From NCBI GenBank assembly GCA_947488905.1, contig CANLBJ010000001.1, positions 744,001 to 808,000 of the forward strand: a stretch of DNA of 64,000 nucleotides, written 5' to 3'. Below, piece by piece: positions 27,845-38,700 of this stretch (within the stretch, counting starts at the first letter, position 1; each line of letters begins with the position of its first letter). The notes below the pieces were generated by a model. It was not told the origin of the DNA, searched no databases, and saw nothing but the letters and a program-made list of their open reading frames with translations. The DNA is from Ulvibacter algarum. Its GTDB lineage: Bacteria > Bacteroidota > Bacteroidia > Flavobacteriales > Flavobacteriaceae. The translations under genes and the position numbers were made by a program.

Positions 27845-29152
27845 ATGTTTATAGCAGCAAGTATTACAGGAGTGGTTTTAGCAACTATTGTCGCCTTTTT
27901 AGTGTTGACATTATTGTTAGTTGCTTTACTATTGTTTACAAAACAAAAATTATCTCCTTCAGGACCGGTAACTATTACCATTAATGGAGAGAAAGAAATA
28001 GAAGTTGCCAGTGGTGATACATTACTTACAACTCTAGGTGCAAACAAGATTTTCTTACCATCAGCTTGTGGTGGTGGAGGTACTTGTATTCAGTGTGAAT
28101 GTCACGTACTTGAGGGTGGTGGAGAAGCATTACCTACAGAGACTCCTCACTTTTCTAGAAAAGAATTAAAAGAAGGAGCACGTTTATCTTGTCAAGTAAA
28201 GGTAAAGCAGAATATGAATATTACCATTCCAGAAGAAGTTTTTGGAATTAAAAAATGGGATGCAGTAGTTGTACGTAACTATAACGTAGCATCATTCATT
28301 AAAGAATTTGTTGTAGAGATACCTCAGGATATGAATTATAAAGCTGGTGGATATATCCAGATTGAAATTCCTGAGTGTGAAGTAAACTTTAAAGATATTG
28401 ATATTACAGCTCACCCAGAAGAGCATGAAACACCAGATAAGTTTCAGGCAGAATGGGATAAGTTTGGTCTATGGCCATTAACAATGAAGAATACTGAAGT
28501 GGTAGAAAGAGCTTACTCAATGGCTTCTTACCCTGCAGAAGGACGTGAGATTATGTTGAACGTACGTATTGCTACGCCGCCTTGGGATAGAGCAAAGAAC
28601 CAATGGATGGATGTGAATCCAGGTATTGCATCATCTTACATTTTCAACTTAAAGAAAGGTGACAAATGTGTGATTTCAGGACCTTACGGTGAGTTCTTTA
28701 TTAACCCATCAGAAAGCGAAATGCTTTACGTAGGTGGTGGAGCAGGAATGGCACCTATGCGTTCTCACTTGTATCACTTATTCAAAACATTACGTACAGG
28801 CCGTAAAGTTACTTATTGGTATGGTGGTCGTTCTAAGAGAGAGTTATTCTACTTAGATCACTTTCAGCAATTACAAGATGAGTTTCCAAACTTCAAATTT
28901 TACTTAGCACTTTCTGAGCCAGCAGAAGAAGATAATTGGAAAGTAAAAGATGGTATTGAAGGTGAAGGAGATGGTTTTGTAGGGTTTATTCACCAAGTGG
29001 TAATAGACAATTACTTAAACTTACATGACACACCAGAAGATATAGAATTATACTTCTGTGGACCGCCATTAATGAACCAAGCAGTTCAAAAAATGGGAGA
29101 AGACTTCGGGATTCCAGATGAGCACATACGCTTTGATGATTTTGGAGGATAA
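27845..29152 (+). CDS. nqrF: Na+-translocating NADH:quinone reductase subunit F
   Basis: 435 residues: an N-terminal membrane helix (about residues 5-30), a 2Fe-2S ferredoxin domain with ligands in SACGGGGTCIQCECHV plus a distal Cys in RLSCQVKV, an FAD domain (VERAYSMASYPAEG, with the R-x-Y-S motif), and an NADH-binding domain (MLYVGGGAGMAPMRSHLYH, then ELYFCGPPLMNQAV). It is the NADH-oxidising entry point of the complex. CTTCGGAAAT lies 6 nt after the stop, followed by the operon terminator. Confidence 0.96.
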   Translation: MFIAASITGVVLATIVAFLVLTLLLVALLLFTKQKLSPSGPVTITINGEKEIEVASGDTLLTTLGANKIFLPSACGGGGTCIQCECHVLEGGGEALPTETPHFSRKELKEGARLSCQVKVKQNMNITIPEEVFGIKKWDAVVVRNYNVASFIKEFVVEIPQDMNYKAGGYIQIEIPECEVNFKDIDITAHPEEHETPDKFQAEWDKFGLWPLTMKNTEVVERAYSMASYPAEGREIMLNVRIATPPWDRAKNQWMDVNPGIASSYIFNLKKGDKCVISGPYGEFFINPSESEMLYVGGGAGMAPMRSHLYHLFKTLRTGRKVTYWYGGRSKRELFYLDHFQQLQDEFPNFKFYLALSEPAEEDNWKVKDGIEGEGDGFVGFIHQVVIDNYLNLHDTPEDIELYFCGPPLMNQAVQKMGEDFGIPDEHIRFDDFGG

Positions 29153-29180
29153 TAATCTCTTCGGAAATAATAAATATATT

Positions 29181-29212
29181 AAACCGCTTTCTATTTTAGA
29201 AAGCGGTTTTTT
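29181..29212 (+). terminator. Rho-independent terminator of the nqr operon
   Basis: AAACCGCTTTCTA and TAGAAAGCGGTTT form a 13-bp perfect stem with a TTT loop and a T-tract. It starts 28 bp after the nqrF stop. Confidence 0.93.
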
Positions 29213-29311
29213 CATTTTTATCTGTATCAAAAAAGGGGTCAAAGAGTTTTTAATTACTTTTATATGCCTACATTTAGCTAATTACGAGAAGATTACTTTT
29301 AAACAATCACT

Positions 29312-32300
29312 ATGAAAACAATATTACCAACCCTATTTGCTTTAATACTTTCAACAAGTATTGCATTTGCTCAAAATAAAGATCATCATAAAGCAGCACC
29401 TTATCAGTCTAGTGAAAATCCAACAAAGATCTTTAAGCCATCAAACTTCTATGTTTCAAAACCAGTGCGTGACATGCCGTTGTGTGATGATCTAAAGACA
29501 TTTGACGGCTACATAGTTCCAAGGGATGGAATGCTTACATCAAATGATATGAGCGCAAAGCGTAAGCGTAAATTAGCTCAATTAAATGCAGTTAATAAAG
29601 GAGTGCAACAAGTAGATGATCGTTTGCAAATGACTATTAAGCCAGAACTTGAGCCAGTAACAAGAAATGCTATAATAGAGTTTGATAATGCACAAAATAG
29701 CGCTGCACCGCCAGATCCTTCTATGGCAGTTGGTCCTAATCATATTGTTACTATGGAGAATGGTACTTGGTCCGTTTATGACAAAACAGGTGTGAGAGCG
29801 GCGGGTTTTCCTAAACCATTAAATCAGCCTTTAGCAGGACCAAATCACTCAGATAATGCAGGGGATCCAGTTGTAATGTATGATAGAGAAGCAGATAGAT
29901 GGTTTATCTCCCAGTTTCAGTTATCAGGGAATTCTGCTTTATCTGATGATGTTTTTTTAATAGGTATCTCTACAACGCCAGACCCTACAGGATCTTATAA
30001 TGTTTACGAGTATGAATTAACGGCTGGTAATGATTATCCTCACTATGGAGTATGGGGAGATTCTTATGTAACTGCGGGTAATTTTACTGGAAATCAAAAA
30101 GTATATACATTTAACAGAAATAAAATGATAGCAGGTGATGCTACTGCAGAGATTGCTGGTTTTTCTCCAGCGAATCTCTCTGTAGGTGGTTTTGCTGCGC
30201 CTATACCTGTTCACTCTGAAGCTGCTGGTGCAGCAACAGGTGATATAAAAATAGTTTTCTATCAAGATGATGCCTATTCTGGAGTAAGTTCAGATCATAT
30301 AGGTTTGTGGAATATAGATATGGATTGGTCAAGTTCTGCTTCTATAACTAGTTCTACCATTTCTGGAAAAATACAAATACCAGTTTCAAGTTTTGATAGT
30401 ACTATCTCTGGCAATTTTGCAAACTTAGCACAACCAGGTACTAGTCAAAGAATAGACGCAATAGTTGGAGCTGTGATGAACATGAGTCATTGGTATAAGT
30501 TTCCATCTCACGAATCAATACTTTTAAATTGGGTAGTAGAAATTCAAGATGGAACTCAAAAGTCTGGAATTAGATGGGTAGAAATGAGAAGTACTAATGG
30601 TGGTAGTTCATGGTCTGTCTATCAAGAAGGTACTTTTACAGATCCTGCTGCTGCTACTGTTGCAGCTAAAGAATCTGTATTTATGGGTTGTATGAGTATG
30701 GATAAGAACGGTAATATAGGGCTTGGTTATACTAAAACCGGAACTACTACATATCCATCACTTTATTATACAGGTAGAATGAATGGAGACCCCTTGGGGC
30801 AAATGACAGTTCCAGAAGTTTTAGTAGAGGCAGGTACAACATCTGTTACAAATAATGATCGTTATGGTGACTATGGTCAAGGGGTTACAGATCCAACAGA
30901 CGATTTAACATTTTGGGTAACCTCAGAGTATTCTGGTGACCCTGGATTTCAAAGAAAAACACGTGTTTATTCTTATCAGTTAACACCACCTTTAGATAAT
31001 GATGTCGCTATAACTGCAATTATTGAACCTGCAGCATTAGAAACAGGGTTGACAAATGCAGAACAGTTACAAATAACCCTTACTAATCTAGGAGGGCTTA
31101 GTCAAACAGGTATTGCTTATGAAGTGAAAATTAATAATGTTCTTGTTGCCTCAGAAACCTACGCACCAGCGCTAGCAGGTGGTGCCTCAGTAAATATTAA
31201 CATACCTACTTTATTTGACTTATCTGCATTTGATACTTATGATATTTGTGTAACAACTCTGTTGCCTACAGACGCTAATACTGCAAATGATGAATTGTGT
31301 AAGACAACCCTTCATCTTAATTGTATACCAACTACAACTACCTCTTGTAATGTAGATGGTATAAAACAATTTGTTCTGGGTAGTATAAATATTGACAACG
31401 GAGGTACTGGTTGTAATACAGATATTAATGCTCCACAAGGATATAGCAATAGAACAAGTTTGTCTACAGACTTAGATAGAAGAACAGGGTTTAATGTTCA
31501 TACTTTACAAGCTATCACAGGATATAATCCAGAAAGAATAAAAGTTTGGATAGACTTTAATGAAAACGGATTATTTACAGATGCAGGTGAAGAAGTAATA
31601 AATGAGTTGTTTACAAGTATTAATGCTCTAAATAGTTTTAGTTTAACAGTGCCAACAGGTACAACATTAGGGACTAAACTATTAAGAGCAAGGGCTTTTG
31701 ATTCAGATGTTAACTCATCAACAACAGGGCCTTGTGATGATGTTGTTTATGGTGAAACACAAGATTATACAGTAAATATTGTAGACCCTACGGTTTCCTG
31801 TGCAGGTTCTACAATTACCTGGATTGATTCTGGATGGGTAGGCGGAGTTGCACCAAGTCAATCTGACTCAGCAATAATTAATGGAACTTACAATACAGCT
31901 GTAAACGGCAACATTGATGTATGTGAACTTATAGTAAATACAGGTGAAATACTTACTATAGCCGCTAATTCCTTTTTAAGAACTCAAAATAATATCACTA
32001 TAAATGGTGATATGTACGTTAGCCATCAAGGTAGTGTAGTACAGGTAGATGACAACGCAATCACTGTTAATAATGGAGTTATAAATGTCTCAACAGAAAC
32101 ATTAGCGCTCAAACCTCGTGATTTTACAGCATCTGGTAGTCCTATGTCTAGTGTAACTCGTGAGGATGATTTAGCGCCGTTAAATAGAGTTATGCAACAC
32201 CTTACTGCAAACTTTATATCTTATCCGGGAGTTACAGGTTTTAACTTTTTAGATGATAATTATGACAACCATTTACAGCACACAGGGGTGCTTAATCCTG

Positions 32301-33463
32301 GAGAAGGGTATTTTATTAGACCAAGACCTATTAATGCAACAGGTAATGAAGTTTATTCTGAAACGTATACAACTGGCACACTTAATTCTGGTGATGTACC
32401 ATTTGCTGTTGGTTATAATGGCTCAAAAGCAAATAGCTATAATTTATTAGCAAACCCATATGCTTCTGCAATTGATGCTCGATTATTTATAGCAGAAAAC
32501 AATATGGTTGACGAGGTGTTCTTATGGGAGCATACTGTAGTGGGTGGCACTGGAACTTCGTTTCCGGGAGCAAATGTGTATAACCATAGTATGGAAAACA
32601 TTTCTATGTTTAACTTAACAGGGCCTATGACGGCTGCAACTGCTCTTCAAGCAAATAATGGATATTTGTCAACTTCACAAGGCTTTGGTATTCTGGCAAC
32701 AGCATCTGGTACAGCTATATTTAATAATGCAATGCGCATAACTGATAATAACAATACATTGAGAGCGGTAGAGCAAGATATGAATCGTTTGTGGGTGCGA
32801 GTATCAAATAACACGTATGACCATCATAATACAGCACTTATAGGTTTTGTAGAAGATGCTACTAATGGTTTGGATTCAGGATATGATTCTGGCAGACTAG
32901 CAACGGTTGTTTCTCTTTACTCTCACTTAGATGATGGTAGTGAGCAATTAGCAATACAAGGTAGAGCTGGTTTTGAGGTTGAGGCTCAAGTTAAACTAGG
33001 GTTTGAAACAATAATTGAAGAAGAACAGGAGTACCTAATATCATTAGATCAATTACAGGGTCCTGCTATTGAGCAACAAGAAGTGTATCTTATAGATACT
33101 ATAGAGAATGTGATTGTAAAGCTAAATGAGCAAGATTATAAATTTATCAGTAACGCTGGTAGACAGGATGAACGTTTTATAATCCAGTTTAAGCCAAGAG
33201 AAGTACTTAATAATCTAGAAAGTGCTATTGAAGCAATTTCAGTATTTCCTAATCCAGCAAATGGAATTATAAATATAAATTCTCCAAAATCTAGTATTAA
33301 AGAGGTGACAGTAACAGATATTCAAGGGAGAATTATTAGCACTATAAAGGCGTATGATAAAAATAATCTTGTTGTAGATGTATCTCATTTAAATACCGCT
33401 GTATATTTTATAACAATCAAAACAGAACTAGGGATAAAAGTGGAGCAGATGATTAAAAAATAA
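29312..33463 (+). CDS. Giant T9SS-secreted surface protein with GEVED domain
   Basis: 1383 residues with signal peptide ending AFAQ (about residue 21). Residues ~120-560 look like a beta-propeller-type module (PPDPSMAVGPNHIVTMENG). A CARDB-like domain follows at about 570-670. A GEVED domain is near 740-830 (IKVWIDFNENGLFTDAGEEV). From about residue 830 (CAGSTITW) to the end is a ~550-residue module also present in the protein at 35795, closing with a type A T9SS sorting domain (ISVFPNPANGIININ). It is a large cell-surface or released protein, perhaps for adhesion or substrate binding. No catalytic residues were identified. Confidence 0.85.
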   Translation: MKTILPTLFALILSTSIAFAQNKDHHKAAPYQSSENPTKIFKPSNFYVSKPVRDMPLCDDLKTFDGYIVPRDGMLTSNDMSAKRKRKLAQLNAVNKGVQQVDDRLQMTIKPELEPVTRNAIIEFDNAQNSAAPPDPSMAVGPNHIVTMENGTWSVYDKTGVRAAGFPKPLNQPLAGPNHSDNAGDPVVMYDREADRWFISQFQLSGNSALSDDVFLIGISTTPDPTGSYNVYEYELTAGNDYPHYGVWGDSYVTAGNFTGNQKVYTFNRNKMIAGDATAEIAGFSPANLSVGGFAAPIPVHSEAAGAATGDIKIVFYQDDAYSGVSSDHIGLWNIDMDWSSSASITSSTISGKIQIPVSSFDSTISGNFANLAQPGTSQRIDAIVGAVMNMSHWYKFPSHESILLNWVVEIQDGTQKSGIRWVEMRSTNGGSSWSVYQEGTFTDPAAATVAAKESVFMGCMSMDKNGNIGLGYTKTGTTTYPSLYYTGRMNGDPLGQMTVPEVLVEAGTTSVTNNDRYGDYGQGVTDPTDDLTFWVTSEYSGDPGFQRKTRVYSYQLTPPLDNDVAITAIIEPAALETGLTNAEQLQITLTNLGGLSQTGIAYEVKINNVLVASETYAPALAGGASVNINIPTLFDLSAFDTYDICVTTLLPTDANTANDELCKTTLHLNCIPTTTTSCNVDGIKQFVLGSINIDNGGTGCNTDINAPQGYSNRTSLSTDLDRRTGFNVHTLQAITGYNPERIKVWIDFNENGLFTDAGEEVINELFTSINALNSFSLTVPTGTTLGTKLLRARAFDSDVNSSTTGPCDDVVYGETQDYTVNIVDPTVSCAGSTITWIDSGWVGGVAPSQSDSAIINGTYNTAVNGNIDVCELIVNTGEILTIAANSFLRTQNNITINGDMYVSHQGSVVQVDDNAITVNNGVINVSTETLALKPRDFTASGSPMSSVTREDDLAPLNRVMQHLTANFISYPGVTGFNFLDDNYDNHLQHTGVLNPGEGYFIRPRPINATGNEVYSETYTTGTLNSGDVPFAVGYNGSKANSYNLLANPYASAIDARLFIAENNMVDEVFLWEHTVVGGTGTSFPGANVYNHSMENISMFNLTGPMTAATALQANNGYLSTSQGFGILATASGTAIFNNAMRITDNNNTLRAVEQDMNRLWVRVSNNTYDHHNTALIGFVEDATNGLDSGYDSGRLATVVSLYSHLDDGSEQLAIQGRAGFEVEAQVKLGFETIIEEEQEYLISLDQLQGPAIEQQEVYLIDTIENVIVKLNEQDYKFISNAGRQDERFIIQFKPREVLNNLESAIEAISVFPNPANGIININSPKSSIKEVTVTDIQGRIISTIKAYDKNNLVVDVSHLNTAVYFITIKTELGIKVEQMIKK

Positions 33464-33485
33464 TAATTAATAATCATATTTTACT

Positions 33486-33518
33486 AAGGTCATTATCTAT
33501 AGATAGTGACCTTTTTTA
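33486..33518 (+). terminator. Rho-independent terminator
   Basis: AAGGTCATTATCT and AGATAGTGACCTT form a stem with one G-U pair and a T-tract. It begins 22 bp after the gene ending at 33463. ATTTCTGAAAT follows directly. Confidence 0.85.
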
Positions 33519-33673
33519 TTTCTGAAATATTACTAATTCATTTACCGAAATTTCAATAATTACTATTTCAGCAAAAAGTAAATTAAAACTATTTTGATTT
33601 TAATAAGAATGTGAAATGCTGTTTTTTATTGAAATTTTATTACTTAGGTTTACATTATTCACAACACAATAAA

Positions 33674-34084
33674 ATGAAGTCACTTAAGCTCCCTATTATT
33701 TTTATTCTTGCTCTTATTACTGGAGGTTGTCAAGCATTAACCGTTAATGAGGTAGAGAAAAAAATTAAACCTGCGGGTCAACCAGGTCAATTTATAGTTG
33801 TACAGTATAGTGCTATAATACAAGTTAATGAGGCTATTACTATAAGTAGTATAAAGTTAGAAGGTGCTAGTAAAGTACTATCTGTAGTGATTTACAGTAT
33901 GCCAGAAGGGCAAATTATAGCTCCAGAAAACAACTTAGTTCCTGGGAAATATTTTGTAAAAGCTACGGCTCCATATAAAAATGAGCAAGCAAAAAGTGAA
34001 GATGAATTATTGTTTTCAATAATAACTTCTACAAATAAAAATGTGATAGTTAAAAAAAAATCAGTTCTTAAAAAAAGAACCTAA
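33674..34084 (+). CDS. Small hypothetical lipoprotein
   Basis: A 136-residue product from ATG 33674, giving a lipoprotein signal (LPIIFILALITGGC). An in-frame start at 33611 would add 21 residues before the signal and is unlikely. The mature part is a single beta-sandwich-like domain (VQYSAIIQVNEAITISSIKLEG) with a very basic C-terminus (VKKKSVLKKRT). The family was not recognised. Its 3' end overlaps that of the LuxR-type regulator gene by 4 bp (convergent). Confidence 0.65.
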   Translation: MKSLKLPIIFILALITGGCQALTVNEVEKKIKPAGQPGQFIVVQYSAIIQVNEAITISSIKLEGASKVLSVVIYSMPEGQIIAPENNLVPGKYFVKATAPYKNEQAKSEDELLFSIITSTNKNVIVKKKSVLKKRT

Positions 34085-35637
34085 TACGCATATGTGTTGT
34101 TAATATAGTCAACTAAAACTTTGCTGTTTTCTAGATTCATTTTATTGCTTATTCTATATCGTTGGCTTTCAACAGATCTTATTGATCTATCTAAGAAAAA
34201 GGCGATTTCTTTATTTTTAAATCCAAGTTTTAAATAGTAGCAAACTAAAAACTCTGTGTCTGTGAGTATTGGGAAGTCATTTTTTATACTATCAAAAAAG
34301 GGTTCGTTTAATTCTTTTAAAATATTGATATGATTGTCACCACTGTTTTTATAATTGTTTGCTTCTGCATTTATAGACCTGTATAAGGATCTTATTTTAT
34401 TTTGTTGTGATTCTTCATCATTAATTGATGAGATCTGCTTCACTTTTTCTTTTACTTCTGAAATGTAAATCTCTAGTTCTTGGGTTCTAACCTTTAGTTT
34501 TTCGTTGCTAGATTTTAGCTTTGAAAAATCTTTTTGTTGACGTGAAAATTTATCTTTATTTGACTTAAATCTTTTGTAACCAAATAAGAATAAAAGTAAA
34601 AGAATAACTAAAAGAATACCTATTGCTAGAAGCCATTTTTTTACAATATTAGATTCTTCACTTTTCTTAATAAGAGATTCTTCAGAGTTTGTTAATATTT
34701 CATTTAAGGCAGAACCGGCCTCAATATTATCTATTAATACCTCTTTTTGAAAATCTCTTAAAGAGTCTAAGTATTTTTTACTAATGTCTTCTTTGCCTAA
34801 TATATTATATGCTTCTGCAGAGAATGAAAAATATTCTCCTTTTGGTATTAAAGACATATAATCTCTTAGCTTGTTAGCAGATGATAAATAATATAAAGTA
34901 GAATCTATTTCATTATTACTTAAGTGAAGATGGGACATGCAAATATCTAGGGTAACCTTGTAGCCATTATAATTATATGCTGTAATAGTTGGGTTTGTCT
35001 TTAAGCTTTTAAATTCTTTTAAATACTTATTTGCGTTTTTTAAATCTTCTTTATGTATATAATTTGAGGCTAACATAAAATTTGCAAACAAATAATAGTA
35101 AGCATCGTCAGTTACATTCTTGTAGGTGTCTAGGTTTTCTAATAATAGATTATTGCATTTATCATATTCTTGTTCTGTAAAAGCTACATAAGCGGGCATT
35201 TGCTTTATATGGATTAAACCATTGGTATTGTTTGAGAGTGTATAGTATTTTTCTGCAGCATCTAGGTATTTTAGGGCGGTACTATCTTTTTTGATAAAAT
35301 AAGTGTAGGTAAATAATTCTAGATTTGCTTTACCTGCAGTATCATAGTCATTTTCTTCAATGGCATATCTATTAGATAATAAATAACTTGGGTATACTTT
35401 AGTCTCTTGTAATGTGTGGTCGTAACAATAACCTTTTAGTAAATAATACTCTCCTATTCTTCCATTTATTGATTTTTCTAAAGGAGAAGGAATGCTATCA
35501 AGATACTGTAAAGCTTTGTTGGCATCTACAGATATTAATGCATCTGCAGCATCTATTAAATGAGAATAATTTTTTTCAGTTTGAGCCATTGAGAGCATAA
35601 CCTGAAAAATAAATAAAGCACTAAATAATAATCTCAT
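34081..35637 (-). CDS. Membrane-anchored TPR / LuxR-type transcriptional regulator
   Basis: 518 residues. Signal peptide MRLLFSALFIFQVMLSMAQ; a periplasmic helical TPR-like region to about residue 325; a single membrane segment near 332-353 (WLLAIGILLVILLLLFLFGY); a cytoplasmic coiled coil near 360-400; and a C-terminal LuxR-type helix-turn-helix near 450-515 (LTDTEFLVCYYLKLGFKNKE, then SIRSVESQRYRISNKMNL). This layout, sensing outside and binding DNA inside on one chain, is frequent in Bacteroidota. It is divergent from the giant T9SS gene at 35795 with 157 bp between, so that gene is the likeliest target (inference). Confidence 0.85.
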   Translation of the reverse strand: MRLLFSALFIFQVMLSMAQTEKNYSHLIDAADALISVDANKALQYLDSIPSPLEKSINGRIGEYYLLKGYCYDHTLQETKVYPSYLLSNRYAIEENDYDTAGKANLELFTYTYFIKKDSTALKYLDAAEKYYTLSNNTNGLIHIKQMPAYVAFTEQEYDKCNNLLLENLDTYKNVTDDAYYYLFANFMLASNYIHKEDLKNANKYLKEFKSLKTNPTITAYNYNGYKVTLDICMSHLHLSNNEIDSTLYYLSSANKLRDYMSLIPKGEYFSFSAEAYNILGKEDISKKYLDSLRDFQKEVLIDNIEAGSALNEILTNSEESLIKKSEESNIVKKWLLAIGILLVILLLLFLFGYKRFKSNKDKFSRQQKDFSKLKSSNEKLKVRTQELEIYISEVKEKVKQISSINDEESQQNKIRSLYRSINAEANNYKNSGDNHINILKELNEPFFDSIKNDFPILTDTEFLVCYYLKLGFKNKEIAFFLDRSIRSVESQRYRISNKMNLENSKVLVDYINNTYAY

Positions 35638-35687
35638 TAATTTATTTCAATTGATAGTTTAAGGGGGTAAAAGTAACAAAATTAGTG

Positions 35688-35709
35688 GTTGCGTAGTAGT
35701 TGCGTAGTG
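35688..35709. promoter_or_regulatory. Tandem direct repeat, candidate operator
   Basis: GTTGCGTAGTA (35688-35698) is followed at once by GTTGCGTAGTG (35699-35709), an 11-bp period, one helical turn. TTTAAAGTATAA occurs at about 35711 and again near 35749. It lies between a LuxR-type regulator gene and the T9SS gene it may control. Confidence 0.45.
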
Positions 35710-35760
35710 CTTTAAAGTATAATTTAACTACTTAACTTCATAACATATTTAAAGTATAAA

Positions 35761-35768
35761 TATTTTTG
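35761..35768 (+). promoter_or_regulatory. Candidate -7 element (TATTTTTG)
   Basis: Matches TAnnTTTG 27 bp before the ATG at 35795. No TTG was found at proper distance, which would fit a promoter needing an activator bound upstream. Confidence 0.4.
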
Positions 35769-35794
35769 TAGCGTTAAAACTAAACATTAATATT

Positions 35795-38700
35795 ATGAAA
35801 TTAAAATCTACTTTTTTTAAAAGTTTAAGTGTTTTTGTTGTTGCCATTTTCATAAGCAATTTTGCTCTTGCACAAACTTCAAAAACGGGAAATTATAAAT
35901 CTAAAGTTACTTCTAGTGAGGCAAACTTTTTTGAAATAGTTTCTCAAAAAAGAGCAGAATTTGCTCAATTAGATCTTACAGTTAAAGCTAATAAAAAAGC
36001 GCAAAAGCAATTTGAAAGATGGGCATATATATGGCAAGATAAAGTAAATGCAGATGGTACTTTTCCTGGATCATCAAATAGAATGGTATCAAAAGAAGCA
36101 TATATTAATACAATGATGGATTCTCAAATCCAAACTAAATCTTCTACAAATCCATGGATACAAGTAGGTCCTGTAGAGACACCATTATCAAATGGTTATG
36201 TTGGGTATCCTGGAAAAGGAAGAATAAATGTAATTGCAGAAGACCCTAATAATGAAAATATAATGTATGCGGGCTCTGCTGCAGGTGGTGTTTGGAAAAC
36301 TACAAATAATGGAGCACTCTGGTTACCAAAATCAGACTTTCTTGCTGGATTAGGCGTTACAGATATTCTTGTAGACCCTAATAATACAAGTATTATTTAT
36401 ATGGCAACAGGTGATGAAGATGGAGCGCATATCTCTTCTATTGGTGTTTTTAAATCTATAGATGCGGGTGATACTTGGAGCCCTACAGGTTTAACTTTTA
36501 GTTTAAACGAAAATGAATTTATTAATGACCTAGCTTTTGCTCCTGGTAGTTCTACAACAATTTATGCTTTAACTACTACAGAGATAAAGAAAACTACAGA
36601 TGCTGGTATTACTTGGGCAAACATCCCAGTTTCAACAGGTTTTGGTCCTTATACAGAAGGGTTTCAAAACATAGTTTTTGATCCAAATGATACAATGAAG
36701 GTTGTTGTTTCAGATAGTTTTGGTGGGCTGTATTTTTCTAATGATGGTGGGTCAACTTTTTCACTTCACTCAACTATACAAGGATTAAGTAGTGGTCAAC
36801 AAAAACTAAAACTTGCTAGTTCTGCAAATGACCCAGATTTTTTCTATGGAATACTTGAAGAACAAAATAATGGTGAAACCATTACAGAGCAAGCAACATT
36901 TAGAAAGTTTAGATACGCATATAACGATACAGCGGCAGATTTAGTAAGCACAACAACGCTAACAGGGTTTAGCTCTCAAGGTGGGTACAATATTAATATA
37001 GCAGTTTCTCCTACTAATAAAATGAATATTCTTGTTGCTGGGGTTAATGGATACAAATCTACAAACGGAGGTGCTACTTTTAGTATGTTTATGGATGCTT
37101 ATGAAGATGATAACACTGGATTGTTTGATAGCTTCTATATACATGCAGATCATCATCATATATCATTTTTGGCAGATGGAGATACAGTTTTAAATGGACA
37201 CGATGCTGGGATTCATAAAGGTCCATTTAGCACAACAGATGTACACCCTTTAACTCCTTGGGCAGATATTTCAAGTTCTTTAATAATTACACAACCCTAT
37301 AATATTTCGGTAACACAAGAAGCAATGGGTGATAACTTTATGATGGCAAACCAAGATAATGATGGTTTTTCAAAAATATTGCAAGGTGGTAACAGAAATT
37401 GGCTTGCAGCTCTTGCTGGTGATGGTACGGCATCTGGAATTGATATTTCAAATTCAGATATTAGATACTTAGGTGGGACTAATGGACAACTATATCGTGC
37501 AGATGCAGGATATGCAGATGGGTATGATCAAGCTACCTATATTTTGCCAACAAATAGTGACGCAGCATTTGTTTCACAAATGTCTGTGCATCCATCAGAT
37601 GCTACTATTATCTATGCTTGTCATAGTGATATAAAAAAATCTTCTAATAAAGGTGGGACAGGAGACACATCAGATTGGGTTGCTTTAGGGTCAGGTCTTA
37701 CAGAGACTAAATTTATAGAAGTAGTCTGGAATGATAGTGATGATGATATTGAGATTTATACAATAGGTAATGTGGGTAATACTATATCTGCAAAAGTTAC
37801 ATTAAATGATGGCGATACTTGGACAACAATAACACCACCAGCGGGACAGGTTTTTAATAGTTTTTCTGCGATACCAGCTTCTTCAGTTGTTTATGCAACA
37901 ACAAGTGGGTATAATGACGGTAATAAAGTATATAAATCTACTAATAATGGGGTTACTTGGACTAATATCTCAAGTAACTTACCTAACATTATTATGAAAA
38001 AAATAAAAGTTAATGTAGATAATGAAACAGCTTATTTAGGTACTGAGCTTGGACCTTACTTTAAAGAAAGTGCAGCTACAACTTGGGAAAAATTAGGTAC
38101 AGGTTTGCCTAATGTTAGAGTAGAAGATTTAGAGATAAACTATACTGATAACAAACTATATATTGGAACTTTTGGTCGCGGTATGTGGGGTATTGAGATG
38201 GCAGAACGTTGTGCAGGAGCTACAAAAATATGGAATGGGACAGCGTGGTCACCAGCAGGTGCACCCCAAGATACTGATACAGTTATCATTAATGGTGACT
38301 ATAATACGTCTAACGGTAGTATAGATGCTTGTACCTTAACAATATCTGGTACAAGTATAGTTACTGTTGCTGCTGGAGATTATATTTTTGTGCAGCATGC
38401 AGCTATTGTAGATGCGGGTGCTACTTTAAATATAGAACACGAAGGTAGTTTTGTACAAGTAGCAGAAGATGCAAAAGTAACTAATAATGGTACTATTAAT
38501 GTTGATGTGACTACACCAAATTTAAAGCCACGTGACTTTATGATATTGGGTAACCCAATGAGTTTGGGTAAAGCAGAAGGGCAAACAAATCCTGTTTTTA
38601 GAGTTTTAAATATTACTACAACTAATTTTAGACCACACCCAACAGTACAGGCTAATTTTCCGGGAGGGACAAATTTTGTAGATGAAGACAATAATGATTG

